Made by a program: the position numbers and the translations under genes | Notes under the pieces: generated by a model | What the model saw: the letters and a program-made list of their open reading frames with translations, nothing else | Databases searched by the model: none | Told to the model about the DNA's origin: nothing | From: an uncultured Eubacteriales bacterium | GTDB taxonomy: Bacteria; Bacillota; Clostridia; Monoglobales; Monoglobaceae | Length of the DNA stretch: 40,707 nt | Assembly: GCA_900542675.1 (NCBI GenBank) | Contig: UQOT01000008.1 | Coordinates: 1 to 40,707 of the forward strand | Reading direction: 5' to 3' | Shown here: piece by piece, positions 7,270-15,415 of the stretch | Layout of the letters: every line of letters starts with the position of its first letter | Numbering within the stretch: position 1 is the first letter of the stretch

Positions 7270-8139
7270 TTGAAAAAATTTAAATTAACCAGAACATTTA
7301 CGGCTGTGGTATGTATCGCTCTTTTATCAGGATGCTCCGGCGGAAGCAATACAAGTATGACAAATGAATTGACTTTTGATACTACTTCGCTTAAAGAAAT
7401 AACGATTGCCTATGATGATGAAAATATTACTGTATTTAACGGTAACGATAGCAGTATTGTCATCAAGGAATATATGAATAAAGATAAAATAAGCTATTAC
7501 GCTAAGGTGAAAGAGGACAGCGCGTCAATTCATATAAGCGAGGGCGGCAAGCCTGTATTTAAGGACGGCTTTATCAGATATATTGAAATTTATCTTCCGC
7601 AGAATTATGAGGAAGCCCTTAATATAGGCACAACCAACGGCGAAATAGATTGCTCGGCGGCAGATATAAATGTAGGTGGATTTAATATAAATACCACATC
7701 AGGAACGGTTAAACTTAATAATGTAAACTCAAAAACGGTATCGCTCAATACCACAAGCGGCAGCTTATACGCGGATGATATTATATCAGACAATATTAAC
7801 ATCAGAAACACGAGCGGTAATGCAGTTTTTGATAAGCTCAGCGGATTTGTGGATTACAGAGGAACAAGCGCAGATTTAACCGTTGCTGACGCTGTTGGCT
7901 CCGGGCAATATATATTCGACAATTCGGGTAATATGCAGATTGCTTACAGTGAAGTTACAGGTGATTTGTGCCTATATAACAAAAATGATAATGTCAATCT
8001 GAAAATACCACGGGATTTTGAATTTGATATGCAGACAAAAAGCAAAAATGGTAAAACCTCTGCGCCGCAGGGAACTTCCGCCGCAAAGATTAAAATTAAA
8101 GCGGAAACAGTGAACGGAGATATAAATATTACACAATGA
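7270..8139 (+). CDS. DUF4097-type lipoprotein
   Basis: A 289-residue putative lipoprotein. The signal peptide ends in the lipobox LSGC with Cys22. The rest is a repetitive beta-rich chain with recurring NTTSGxxxxxN and NTSGN turns (NINTTSGTVKLNNVNSKTVSLNTTSGSL pattern, in short stretches), typical of DUF4097/putative adhesin beta-helices, the family that includes the YvlB/LiaX-type envelope stress proteins. The TTG start at 7270 is used because GAAAGGAG precedes it by about 10 bases. Its stop overlaps the next gene (ATGA). It follows the second operator, so it is likely released from TetR repression together with the next two genes. The function is inferred only at the level of envelope association. 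Confidence 0.8.
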   Translation: MKKFKLTRTFTAVVCIALLSGCSGGSNTSMTNELTFDTTSLKEITIAYDDENITVFNGNDSSIVIKEYMNKDKISYYAKVKEDSASIHISEGGKPVFKDGFIRYIEIYLPQNYEEALNIGTTNGEIDCSAADINVGGFNINTTSGTVKLNNVNSKTVSLNTTSGSLYADDIISDNINIRNTSGNAVFDKLSGFVDYRGTSADLTVADAVGSGQYIFDNSGNMQIAYSEVTGDLCLYNKNDNVNLKIPRDFEFDMQTKSKNGKTSAPQGTSAAKIKIKAETVNGDINITQ

Positions 8140-9209
8140 AAAAAGATATTACTTTATTAACAGCAATAATATTATTAGTCGGAATATTTGTATATTGGAT
8201 TGATAGCTATATTCTATTTAATATTACATATATTGCCTCATTTATATTTATTCTTTTAAGAATTATTGTATCTACATCGGGGCTGAAAAGTAAAATTATA
8301 AGTATTGTTATTTTTGCGCTTATTATGATTGTTCAAATTTTATTTAACACGCTGGTAACATACAATAATTATTCAGCCCATAACATACTGAAAGCATCGG
8401 GAATTATTATGTTTATCTTGCCATTTATAGTGTGCGTATTGGGATATTATCCGCAAAATTATATAAGGTCATTTAATGAGTTTACTGATACTTCGTACTC
8501 ACAATTTATGGAAGCAGGCTGCAAAATAAAGCTATTGATGAATGAAATGGCGAAAAAGAAAAATGCTTTGTCGAAAGAAAATATTAAAATAATGTTTGAT
8601 GATTTACACCGTCATAATTCTTTTGGATATATAAATCATCAAACACTTACACCATTGTATTTTGAGAAAGCATATAAAACATTAGACAACGGATATGTGT
8701 ATATTGTCCTGACAAACTCAAAAAGTATATCAAGCGGAATAATAGGTGTGTTTACTAACCGTGAATATAACCATATATCCATAGCATTTGATGAAACGCT
8801 TGATACTATTGTCAGCTATAACGGCGGGGAGCGAATTTTACCCCCCGGCTTAAATCCCGAAATTCTTATGAATATGTATAGAAATTCAGGAGCATCCGTT
8901 ATAACATATAAATTAGCTGCGAATAAAGAGCAAAAGCAAAAAATAATTGATGAAATATATAAAATCAACGAAGCCGGCAGCGCTTATAATGTTATTGGTT
9001 TAGTATTCAAAAAATCACTAAAACCGAATATCATGTTTTGCTCGCAGTTTGTATATACAATGCTTGACCTTGCAGAATTAAGTTATTTTAGTGAATGTCC
9101 GTGTAAAGTAAAGCCTACGGATTTTATAGAAAAGGATTATCAGCGCAAATTGGAATATGTCTGTAAAATCAGTGCTGACGGAATAAATTATGAAAAGAAA
9201 AATTTATAA
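8136..9209 (+). CDS. Membrane protein with C-terminal permuted papain-like (YiiX/NlpC-P60-type) domain
   Basis: A 357-residue protein. Residues 1-106 contain about four membrane segments. The C-terminal 190 residues resemble the circularly permuted papain-fold group (YiiX/YebB-like): a candidate catalytic His213 in REYNHISIAFD comes before a candidate Cys302 in NIMFCSQFVY, reversed from classical papain order. Such enzymes hydrolyse lipid, peptide or peptidoglycan amide/ester bonds; the substrate here cannot be read. It overlaps the lipoprotein gene by 4 bases and the next gene by 20, so all three are translationally coupled. The codons are very AT-rich. The domain call is from motif order and is moderately sure. 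Confidence 0.65.
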   Translation: MKKDITLLTAIILLVGIFVYWIDSYILFNITYIASFIFILLRIIVSTSGLKSKIISIVIFALIMIVQILFNTLVTYNNYSAHNILKASGIIMFILPFIVCVLGYYPQNYIRSFNEFTDTSYSQFMEAGCKIKLLMNEMAKKKNALSKENIKIMFDDLHRHNSFGYINHQTLTPLYFEKAYKTLDNGYVYIVLTNSKSISSGIIGVFTNREYNHISIAFDETLDTIVSYNGGERILPPGLNPEILMNMYRNSGASVITYKLAANKEQKQKIIDEIYKINEAGSAYNVIGLVFKKSLKPNIMFCSQFVYTMLDLAELSYFSECPCKVKPTDFIEKDYQRKLEYVCKISADGINYEKKNL

Positions 9210-9879
9210 AATTATACCCATAATATGCTGCGTTTTAGCTTGTATAGCAATAAGTTTTATAATATATCCATATATAGAAAAGCTTTCCAAGGCTCAATAT
9301 CAAGCTGAAATCAGTCGTTTTATTAAGAGTCTTGGAATTGGCGGACCGCTTCTGCTGATTTTCGTTCAATTTATACAGGTAATAATAGCGTTTATCCCCG
9401 GAGGACCTTTTGAAATATTAACCGGAGTATTATATGGTGCATACGGTGGACTGATTATATGCTTAATTGGAAGCGTGAGCGCTTCGGCGCTTATATTTAA
9501 GCTATCAAAAAAGTATGGTAAACGCATATTATATTTTTTCTTCAGCAAAGAAAAAATTGCAAAATGGGAGTGGTTAAAGGACAGCAGAAAGACTGATATC
9601 GTGGTGTTCATACTGTTCCTTATTCCCGGAACGCCAAAAAATATGCTTACCTATATTGTGGGAATAGGTGATATAGGATTGCTGAAATTCATTATTATAT
9701 CCTCATTAGCCCGCATTCCCGCTTTGTTTTCATCTGCCTTGATTGGAACGACTATGCGGCACGGTGATATAAAAAGCTCACTTTTGATTTTTGTTATAAC
9801 AGGCATTGTCGGAATTACAGGCATCTGTATTAAGGATACTGTATTAAAAAAATATAAAAGTGAAAAAAAGACAATATAA
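9190..9879 (+). CDS. TVP38/TMEM64 (VTT, DedA-like) family membrane protein
   Basis: A 229-residue integral membrane protein. An N-terminal membrane segment is followed by the VTT domain: FIQVIIAFIPGGPFEILTG with the conserved F-x-P-G-G-P-x-E re-entrant motif, then LYGAYGG, and a later FLIPGTPKNMLTY segment with the second Pro-Gly motif. Members of this superfamily are linked to lipid scrambling and membrane homeostasis. It overlaps the preceding gene by 20 bases and ends the TetR-controlled set. No terminator directly follows; the first strong one is about 240 bases downstream. Confidence 0.85.
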   Translation: MKRKIYKIIPIICCVLACIAISFIIYPYIEKLSKAQYQAEISRFIKSLGIGGPLLLIFVQFIQVIIAFIPGGPFEILTGVLYGAYGGLIICLIGSVSASALIFKLSKKYGKRILYFFFSKEKIAKWEWLKDSRKTDIVVFILFLIPGTPKNMLTYIVGIGDIGLLKFIIISSLARIPALFSSALIGTTMRHGDIKSSLLIFVITGIVGITGICIKDTVLKKYKSEKKTI

Positions 9880-9945
9880 AAACTGCAAGGTCTTGACATA
9901 CTTCAAACAATTTATATGGATAGACTATATCCCCTTATACATTCT

Positions 9946-10041
9946 ATGGCCAAAAGTAAATGTATATTATGTCCGATATGCCACAGCAAAACGAGAATAA
10001 AAATCGAGTCTATTCTGAATTCACAGTTGTTTCACACTTAA
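9946..10041 (+). pseudogene. Remnant of a cysteine-rich KTR-domain gene
   Basis: Reading from ATG 9946 (or in frame from 9916) gives MAKSKCILCPICHSKTRIKI and then a short unrelated tail and stop. The first 20 residues match the start of cysteine-rich KTR proteins (pattern CPxCxxKTR-K-I), small zinc-ribbon proteins typically carried on conjugative elements. The second CPKC half is missing, so it looks broken. It is the only coding trace in the 338-base gap between 9880 and 10217; apart from a small hairpin (10034-10054) and the terminator I see nothing else there. Confidence 0.55.
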
Positions 10042-10114
10042 AAAAAGTAAGTGTTTACGCGGTTTTCAATAGCTAAAATACCTACATCCGTTCCACTATT
10101 GCCATAATACACAG

Positions 10115-10157
10115 AAAAAAGCAAATCGTTTCAATTTTGAACGATTTGCTTTTTTTA
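10115..10157. terminator. Bidirectional intrinsic terminator
   Basis: AGCAAATCGTT (10120-10130) pairs with AACGATTTGCT (10140-10150), with further TCAA/TTGA pairing inside. It is followed by a T run on the plus strand and preceded by an A run (10115-10120), so it can stop both the plus-strand AT-rich module and the minus-strand mntP-nnrE operon. Confidence 0.8.
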
Positions 10158-10217
10158 TCCCGTTTGACAGACAGTTACTTTACTGTCTTATGTGAGTTGT
10201 TCATACGGGGGCACCTT

Positions 10218-10871
10218 TTAAAGACTATCGTGACAAAAGTTGGGTATTCCTATATCGGCGCATACCGTGTGTCCGCAATATTCAAATGTTTTGTCGGAAA
10301 TATGCGCGTTCTTTAGACTGTCAATCGCTACAGTAAAATCAGCTTTAAACGCTCCATTCGCTATGGCGCAGTCGTCGGCGTTTATACCGCTCGGAATATC
10401 AATTGAATATTTAACCGCATCGCTGTCTGAGACAATATCAAATAATTGCTTGACCTCTGCGCTTAGCTCACCGTGAAATCCTGTTCCGTATACACAGTCA
10501 ATGATTATATCGCTTCCGTATATCAGCGGTGAGGATTTATTTGCATCAAAATCAAGTATTTCTATTCCCTGCTCTTTCGCCAAATCAAAATTCAGCTTTG
10601 CGTCCGCAGTGGACGGCAGTCCCTCAGCCATTATAATAAGCGGTTTTGCGCCGAGCTCTTTTATCCGTCTTGCGGCAACAAAGCCGTCGCCGCCGTTATT
10701 TCCCTTTCCGGCCAATATTAGCACTATTTTACTTTCAAAATTTTTCGTGTTTTTTCGGATAAGCTCAGCGGCCGCACAGCCGGCGTTTTCCATCATCTGT
10801 GTAAAAGAAAGACCCGATTTATCCGCACGCCTTTCTATTTCCTTCATCTGCTTTATTGTTACAATTCTCAT
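10218..10871 (-). CDS. nnrE: NAD(P)H-hydrate epimerase
   Basis: Repairs damaged NAD(P)H by epimerising the R-hydrate so the dehydratase can act. The 217-residue protein is the stand-alone YjeF N-terminal domain: MxxxEN-type start (FTQMMENAGCAAAELI), the GKGNNGGDGFVAARRI loop, DCVYGTGF, and the SIDIPSGINAD site. The NnrD dehydratase domain, often fused to it, is absent. It is the last gene of an operon with pdp (10-base gap). The bidirectional terminator at 10115 follows. Confidence 0.9.
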   Translation of the reverse strand: MRIVTIKQMKEIERRADKSGLSFTQMMENAGCAAAELIRKNTKNFESKIVLILAGKGNNGGDGFVAARRIKELGAKPLIIMAEGLPSTADAKLNFDLAKEQGIEILDFDANKSSPLIYGSDIIIDCVYGTGFHGELSAEVKQLFDIVSDSDAVKYSIDIPSGINADDCAIANGAFKADFTVAIDSLKNAHISDKTFEYCGHTVCADIGIPNFCHDSL

Positions 10872-10881
10872 ATTATTACCC

Positions 10882-12144
10882 CTATATGATATTTATGCTG
10901 TTTAAATACTCGGTCTCGGCTTTTGGGATACAACCTGCATCATCGGTGTGAAGATATGCGAGTACGTCGCCGCAAGCCACTTTATCGTCCGTCTTTTTCT
11001 TAATAATAAGACCCGCCGACGGGTTAATTCTGCTGTCAAGCGTTTCGCGACCCGCGCCGAGCATACAGGATACCATACCTATTTTTTCGGTGTTCATTGA
11101 TTTAATTGTTCCGCTGCGATTTGCTTTTACCGTAACAATGCAGGCAGCTTTTTCAAAATTTTCCGTATTTAATATATATTCGGCGTCGCCGTCCTGAGAT
11201 GATACGATTGCCGCAAGCTTTTCAAGAGCCGCGCCCGATTTTACGCTTTGTTCGGCAAGAGCCGCGCATTCATCATAGGAAAGACCGAGCGACAGCTCAA
11301 GCATCGATGCAGATAATTCGATACACAATTTATAAAAGTCCTTAGGTCCCTTGTTTTTTAAAGTATTAACAGCCTCAACGACTTCAAGCGAATTTCCGAC
11401 CGCTTCGCCGAGCGGTTCATCCATACTTGTAATTACGGCTTTAACTCTGCGTCCTGCCGACTCGCCGATTTTAGTCATAAGCTCGGCAAGCCTTCGGGCA
11501 TCCTTCGAATTCTTCATAAACGCACCGCTGCCGTGCTTAACATCAAGCACAATAGACTCAGCGCCTGATGCAAGTTTTTTACTCATTACGCTTGACGCGA
11601 TAAGCGGCAGACAATCCACCGTACCGGTGACATCGCGCAAAGCATATATCTTTTTATCGGCGGGCGTAAGATTTTGCATTTGACCGATAATTGCTGCACC
11701 GACCGTATTAATGTTTTCGATAAACCTATCAAACGATATATTGGTATTAAACCCCTTTATGGCTTCAAGCTTATCAATCGTTCCGCCCGTAAAGCCGAGC
11801 CCGCGGCCCGACATCTTAGCTACCTTGCCGCCGCACGCGGCGACAATAGGAACAACGGCAAGCGTGGTCTTATCTCCAACGCCGCCGGTTGAATGTTTAT
11901 CTGCCACAACGCCGTCAACCTGAGACAAATCAAGCATATCGCCCGACTTTGCCATACACTCTGTCATATACGCAGTCAATTCGTCATCAAGCCCTGTGAA
12001 GCACACCGCCATAAGATAAGCCGACATCTGATAGCCGGGAATTTCATCATAGGTGTATCCGTCAATAATATATTTGATTTCGTCTTTTTCAAGCTTTTCT
12101 CCGTGTCTCTGCTTTTCTATAAGCTCAATCATATTATATCGCAT
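10882..12144 (-). CDS. pdp: Pyrimidine-nucleoside phosphorylase
   Basis: Phosphorolysis of uridine, thymidine and deoxyuridine to base and (deoxy)ribose-1-phosphate. The 420-residue protein has the whole family layout: N-terminal alpha bundle, the phosphate site KHSTGGVGDKTTL, the GRGLGFTGGTIDKLEA signature, and LRDVTGTV. ATG at 12144 follows GAGGAG by 6 bases; this ribosome binding site overlaps the stop codon of the upstream gene, indicating coupling. The close homologue thymidine phosphorylase (deoA) cannot be fully excluded, but Firmicutes usually carry Pdp. Confidence 0.93.
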   Translation of the reverse strand: MRYNMIELIEKQRHGEKLEKDEIKYIIDGYTYDEIPGYQMSAYLMAVCFTGLDDELTAYMTECMAKSGDMLDLSQVDGVVADKHSTGGVGDKTTLAVVPIVAACGGKVAKMSGRGLGFTGGTIDKLEAIKGFNTNISFDRFIENINTVGAAIIGQMQNLTPADKKIYALRDVTGTVDCLPLIASSVMSKKLASGAESIVLDVKHGSGAFMKNSKDARRLAELMTKIGESAGRRVKAVITSMDEPLGEAVGNSLEVVEAVNTLKNKGPKDFYKLCIELSASMLELSLGLSYDECAALAEQSVKSGAALEKLAAIVSSQDGDAEYILNTENFEKAACIVTVKANRSGTIKSMNTEKIGMVSCMLGAGRETLDSRINPSAGLIIKKKTDDKVACGDVLAYLHTDDAGCIPKAETEYLNSINII

Positions 12145-12146
12145 AT

Positions 12147-12872
12147 TTACTCCTCAACGCTCAGTCCCGAAAGCTTCAAAATTGCACGCGGCAAAGCATC
12201 CTTTGAGTTCTTCCACGGCTCGTCCTTAAATCTGTAGTCAAATTTTTGTATAAACCAATCGACGGCATCCTGAAGCTTTTCCAAATTCCTAATCTCAAGC
12301 GGAGCAATCAGTTTAACAAATTCATTGTATTTTTCAGCAGAAAATCGGTTTTGAGCCTCATTTAAAAGCATACCGAAATGATTTATACAAAAGCCCTTTG
12401 AACTCAGTATCTTGCTTTTAAACTCATCTTCGCGCTTCCAAAGATAGAAAAACGTATCTATATAGCTGTTCATACGATTTTTCATTCTGTTGCAAGCGTA
12501 GCACGAATTGCAGACGGTTTCTGTGTATTCGGCGGTTTGCGACTTAACGGCTGATTTCTTTTGAAAAACACCTTTTCTGCCGCCCTGTTCGGTTTTTAAC
12601 AAATCATTCAGCTCACCGCGCAGATTTTTGAGGTGAGTATCAATCATAAGCGCCACGCCGAGACGGTTCTGCGCCGCGTACATCTGCCTGTAATGCTCAG
12701 GACAAAATCCAATCTTATCGGTCTCCCCTCGAACGTCCTCCTCCATATACGAAGGACCGAGAATATAGTCGAGTATATCACTCTCAAGCTTTTTGTTGAG
12801 TGTGCAAAATAGACACTCTCCGTCTTGTTCAAGCGCCTCATTTACGGGTATTGTATAAAGTTCTTCCTTCAT
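12147..12872 (-). CDS. Cysteine-motif protein, DUF6062-like
   Basis: A 241-residue protein that I recognise only as resembling the Clostridia DUF6062 family. It starts with YTIPVNEAL and has paired cysteines: CLFC near residue 22, FCPEHY near 57, CNSCYAC near 122, and FCINHF near 162. The Cys-x-x-Cys and Cys-x-x-His patterns suggest two metal-binding halves, probably zinc. No signal peptide or membrane segment. It lies between mntP (29-base gap) and pdp (2-base gap) in one operon; the manganese exporter next to it makes a metal-related role tempting but unproven. Confidence 0.55.
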   Translation of the reverse strand: MKEELYTIPVNEALEQDGECLFCTLNKKLESDILDYILGPSYMEEDVRGETDKIGFCPEHYRQMYAAQNRLGVALMIDTHLKNLRGELNDLLKTEQGGRKGVFQKKSAVKSQTAEYTETVCNSCYACNRMKNRMNSYIDTFFYLWKREDEFKSKILSSKGFCINHFGMLLNEAQNRFSAEKYNEFVKLIAPLEIRNLEKLQDAVDWFIQKFDYRFKDEPWKNSKDALPRAILKLSGLSVEE

Positions 12873-12901
12873 TCCGCTTTTTCCCTTTCGGTTAATATTT
12901 T

Positions 12902-13468
12902 CTAAAAATTAATAATTCCAAGACCGTTTAGCAGGATTTTAACTCCCATAAGCACGAGAATTACACCGCCCGCCACCTCTGCCTTTGTCTTAAACCTCAT
13001 ACCAAATTTATTGCCTATTATTACTCCGACTATCGAAAGTATGAACGTAATACTTCCGATATATAAGATTGACGACCATATATTCACATCAAGAAACGCA
13101 AAGGTGATACCGACAGCAAGAGCGTCAATACTAGTTGCAATCGCAAGAAGTGTAATCTCTTTAAAATCGTACTTAATTCCGTCGTCATCATCATTATCGC
13201 CGCCGAAAGCCCCATAAATCATTTTAACGCCTATAAATACAAGCAGCGCGAAGCCTATCCAGTGGTCAACGCTTGTGATATACGCCTCAAACTGAATACC
13301 CGCGAACCAACCGATGAGCGGCATAGCAGCCTGAAACACACCAAAGAAAAGCGCGATGATAACAGCATATTTATAATCTATTCTTTCGGTCATCTTAAGT
13401 CCCCTACAGACCGAAACCGCAAACGCATCCATCGCAAGACCCACGGCAATCAAAACAATTTCAATCAT
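12902..13468 (-). CDS. mntP: Manganese efflux pump MntP
   Basis: A 188-residue, six-segment membrane protein. Two homologous halves each carry the family's acidic membrane motif: GLAMDAFAVS (Asp14) in the first helix and ATSIDALAVG in the fourth. The Asp-rich loop between them (DNDDDD) is on the cytoplasmic side. It exports Mn(II). It is the first gene of the mntP-DUF6062-pdp-nnrE operon. The leader is only about 35 bases, so there is no room for the yybP-ykoY manganese riboswitch that often controls this gene. Confidence 0.93.
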   Translation of the reverse strand: MIEIVLIAVGLAMDAFAVSVCRGLKMTERIDYKYAVIIALFFGVFQAAMPLIGWFAGIQFEAYITSVDHWIGFALLVFIGVKMIYGAFGGDNDDDDGIKYDFKEITLLAIATSIDALAVGITFAFLDVNIWSSILYIGSITFILSIVGVIIGNKFGMRFKTKAEVAGGVILVLMGVKILLNGLGIINF

Positions 13469-13503
13469 AAATACCCTCCGATAGCAATTTTTGTAATACG
13501 ATA

Positions 13504-13532
13504 ATTATATCACTGCAACAATATAAATGCAA
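13504..13532 (-). promoter_or_regulatory. Predicted sigma-A promoter of the mntP operon
   Basis: Minus strand TTGCAT (13527-13532), 17-base spacer, TATAAT (13504-13509). GGAGGG precedes the mntP ATG. Confidence 0.6.
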
Positions 13533-13568
13533 TACAATTTTATGTTTTCCGGCGAAAATAAGCCCAAC

Positions 13569-13597
13569 TTGACAAGTTCTAAATTCAATGTTATAAT
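13569..13597 (+). promoter_or_regulatory. Consensus promoter of the SLH-hydrolase operon
   Basis: TTGACA (13569-13574), 17-base spacer, TATAAT (13592-13597), a perfect consensus about 40 bases before the ATG at 13638. Confidence 0.85.
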
Positions 13598-13637
13598 TCA
13601 GCTTGATTTAAGCTATTCAGAGAGGAGCAGATATTTT

Positions 13638-15098
13638 ATGAAAAAGAAAATATTATGTCTTTTACTGACTGTTTTATTGCTTTGCGGTATGACTCAGGTT
13701 TTCGCCTCATCATTTTACGACGTACCCGATGACTTTTGGGCACAGCCGTATATTGAAAATCTTGCAGCACGCGGAATTATCTCGGGCTACGGTGACGGAA
13801 CTTTTCTGCCGCACAACTATGTACAAAGATGTGAATATGCCAAAATGCTTGTTAACTCGGCGGGCGTACCGCTGTCTTCGGCAAGAACCAGTCCTTATGC
13901 CGATGTTGACGTTAACGGTTGGGAAATGCCTTATATAAATTCTGTAACGAAGTTTTTGTCCGGCTATCAGAGCTCCACACCGGGCGATGAAAGAATTTAT
14001 TTTAAGCCGTTTGACTATGCAACGCGCGAGGATGTTGCGGTTGCTCTTATGAAAGCTCTCGGATACACATATGATGAACTGCTTCAAAAGTACGGCGATA
14101 CACAGTATCTACTGTCGGACACGTTTTATGACTACGATGCAATCGCAAGACAAGACAGACCGTTTATAGCGGAAGCGGTAAGCCTCGGCTACATCACGGG
14201 AACTCAAGAAGGAACATTTGAGCCTTCAAACCCGATTACGAGATGTGAGGTCTGTGCCGTACTATGGCGCGCATTTCCGGGTGAGAATTTAAATTATAAC
14301 GAAGTTTCAGAAGCACCGGGCGATATTCAGCCCGGCGCTTCTTTAAATATACTCAAAGTTTTCTATTTAGACGTCGGGCAGGGTGACAGCGAGTTTATTG
14401 AGCTGCCAAACGGCAAAACAATGCTGATTGATGCCGGGACAAACGAATATGGCTCATATATTTCGGATTTTATCAAATCAAAGGGGTACAGTAAAATCGA
14501 TTATTTGGTCGCAACTCATCCGCACGCCGACCATATCGGGGGTATGACCGAAATAATTAACAGCTTTGACATCGGCACGGTATATCTGCCAAATGCGCAG
14601 ACCAATACAAAAACTTATGAGAATTTTCTGACCGCTATTCTTGATAAAAGCATTCCCGCTATACAGACAAAATCGGGGACGGAAATCCTGTCAGCCGATA
14701 ATCTTAAAGTATCGGCTCTCGCGCCGAACAGCGATGAATACAAAGAGCTTAACAATTACTCAATTGTGCTGAAATTAACATACGGCAATACTTCGTTCTT
14801 GTTTATGGGTGATGCCGAGGACGTATCCGAAGACGAAATAATGAACGCATATCCGCCGAAATATATAGACTCAGACGTTATCAAAATCGGTCATCACGGC
14901 TCGTCAACATCTTCAACGACGGAATTTATAAATACCGTCTCGCCGCAGTACGCAATAATTTCCTGCGGTGCAGGCAATAAATACGGTCACCCGAATGAAA
15001 AGACGCTTGAAACACTTTGCGGAATTACCGTATTCCGCACTGATACAGACGGAACAATCTGTATAACAAGCGACGGCAATTCAATATATAAACAATAG
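13638..15098 (+). CDS. Surface-anchored ComEC-type metallo-beta-lactamase-fold hydrolase with SLH domains
   Basis: A 486-residue exported protein. A signal peptide (KKKILCLLLTVLLL...VFAS) is followed by three S-layer-homology repeats at about residues 26-75, 83-145 and 160-215 (first one: DVPDDFWAQPYIENLA then GYGDGTF), which anchor proteins to the cell wall. The rest is the metallo-hydrolase domain of the ComEC/Rec2 type: FYLDVGQGDSEF, the zinc motif THPHADHIGG, FLFMGDAED, and HHGSSTSS. ComEC-like domains are associated with DNA degradation during uptake, so an extracellular nuclease or phosphodiesterase is the best guess. ATG 13638 follows AGAGGAG; the longer frame from 13527 would run over the promoter. 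Confidence 0.88.
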   Translation: MKKKILCLLLTVLLLCGMTQVFASSFYDVPDDFWAQPYIENLAARGIISGYGDGTFLPHNYVQRCEYAKMLVNSAGVPLSSARTSPYADVDVNGWEMPYINSVTKFLSGYQSSTPGDERIYFKPFDYATREDVAVALMKALGYTYDELLQKYGDTQYLLSDTFYDYDAIARQDRPFIAEAVSLGYITGTQEGTFEPSNPITRCEVCAVLWRAFPGENLNYNEVSEAPGDIQPGASLNILKVFYLDVGQGDSEFIELPNGKTMLIDAGTNEYGSYISDFIKSKGYSKIDYLVATHPHADHIGGMTEIINSFDIGTVYLPNAQTNTKTYENFLTAILDKSIPAIQTKSGTEILSADNLKVSALAPNSDEYKELNNYSIVLKLTYGNTSFLFMGDAEDVSEDEIMNAYPPKYIDSDVIKIGHHGSSTSSTTEFINTVSPQYAIISCGAGNKYGHPNEKTLETLCGITVFRTDTDGTICITSDGNSIYKQ

Positions 15099-15115
15099 CA
15101 AGGAGTTGCAGAAAT

Positions 15116-15358
15116 TTGAAAGTTATAATAGACAGATTTGAAGGCGGCTATGCTGTCGCCGAACCGGTCAGCGGTAAGAAATTTATTGACCTGCCGATAT
15201 CAGCACTGCCGAGCGGAGTTAAGGAAGGCGACATTATAAATATTAAACTGAGTCCAGATAACAAAATAATATTTGCCGAGATTGACAAGGACGAAACAGA
15301 AAACAGGCAGGAACGCATTAAAGACCTTATCAATCAGGTATTTAAAAATCGGGATTAA
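15116..15358 (+). CDS. DUF3006 domain protein
   Basis: An 80-residue acidic protein of the DUF3006 type: VIIDRFEGGYAVAE at the start, a KEGDIIN turn, and a Glu/Lys-rich helical end (RQERIKDLINQVF). It folds as a small beta barrel followed by one helix, function unknown. Such genes are repeatedly found beside ComEC-like hydrolases, as here (17-base gap). TTG start at 15116 is chosen from the AAGGAG upstream. Confidence 0.8.
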   Translation: MKVIIDRFEGGYAVAEPVSGKKFIDLPISALPSGVKEGDIINIKLSPDNKIIFAEIDKDETENRQERIKDLINQVFKNRD

Positions 15359-15367
15359 TCTCTGTAT

Positions 15368-15415
15368 ATATAGCGTATTATCAAGGCATACTAAAGCCAT
15401 GATAATACGCTATAT
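15368..15415. repeat. 16-bp inverted repeat (large hairpin) after DUF3006
   Basis: ATATAGCGTATTATCA (15368-15383) and its exact reverse complement (15400-15415) are separated by 16 bases that include a further GGC/GCC pair. There is no T run, so it is not a standard terminator. The proposed ATG of the next gene (15399-15401) is at the edge of the right arm. Confidence 0.8.

Noticed and set aside
10034..10054. Small hairpin ACACTTA/TAAGTGT as a terminator
   Set aside because: Seven base pairs and no T run directly after it; the strong terminator is at 10115-10157.
13262..13504. Plus-strand frame of 80 codons over mntP
   Set aside because: It is antisense to the conserved MntP membrane motifs and lacks a ribosome binding site.
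13469..13526. A manganese riboswitch before mntP
   Set aside because: The promoter leaves a leader of only about 35 bases, too short for the yybP-ykoY element.
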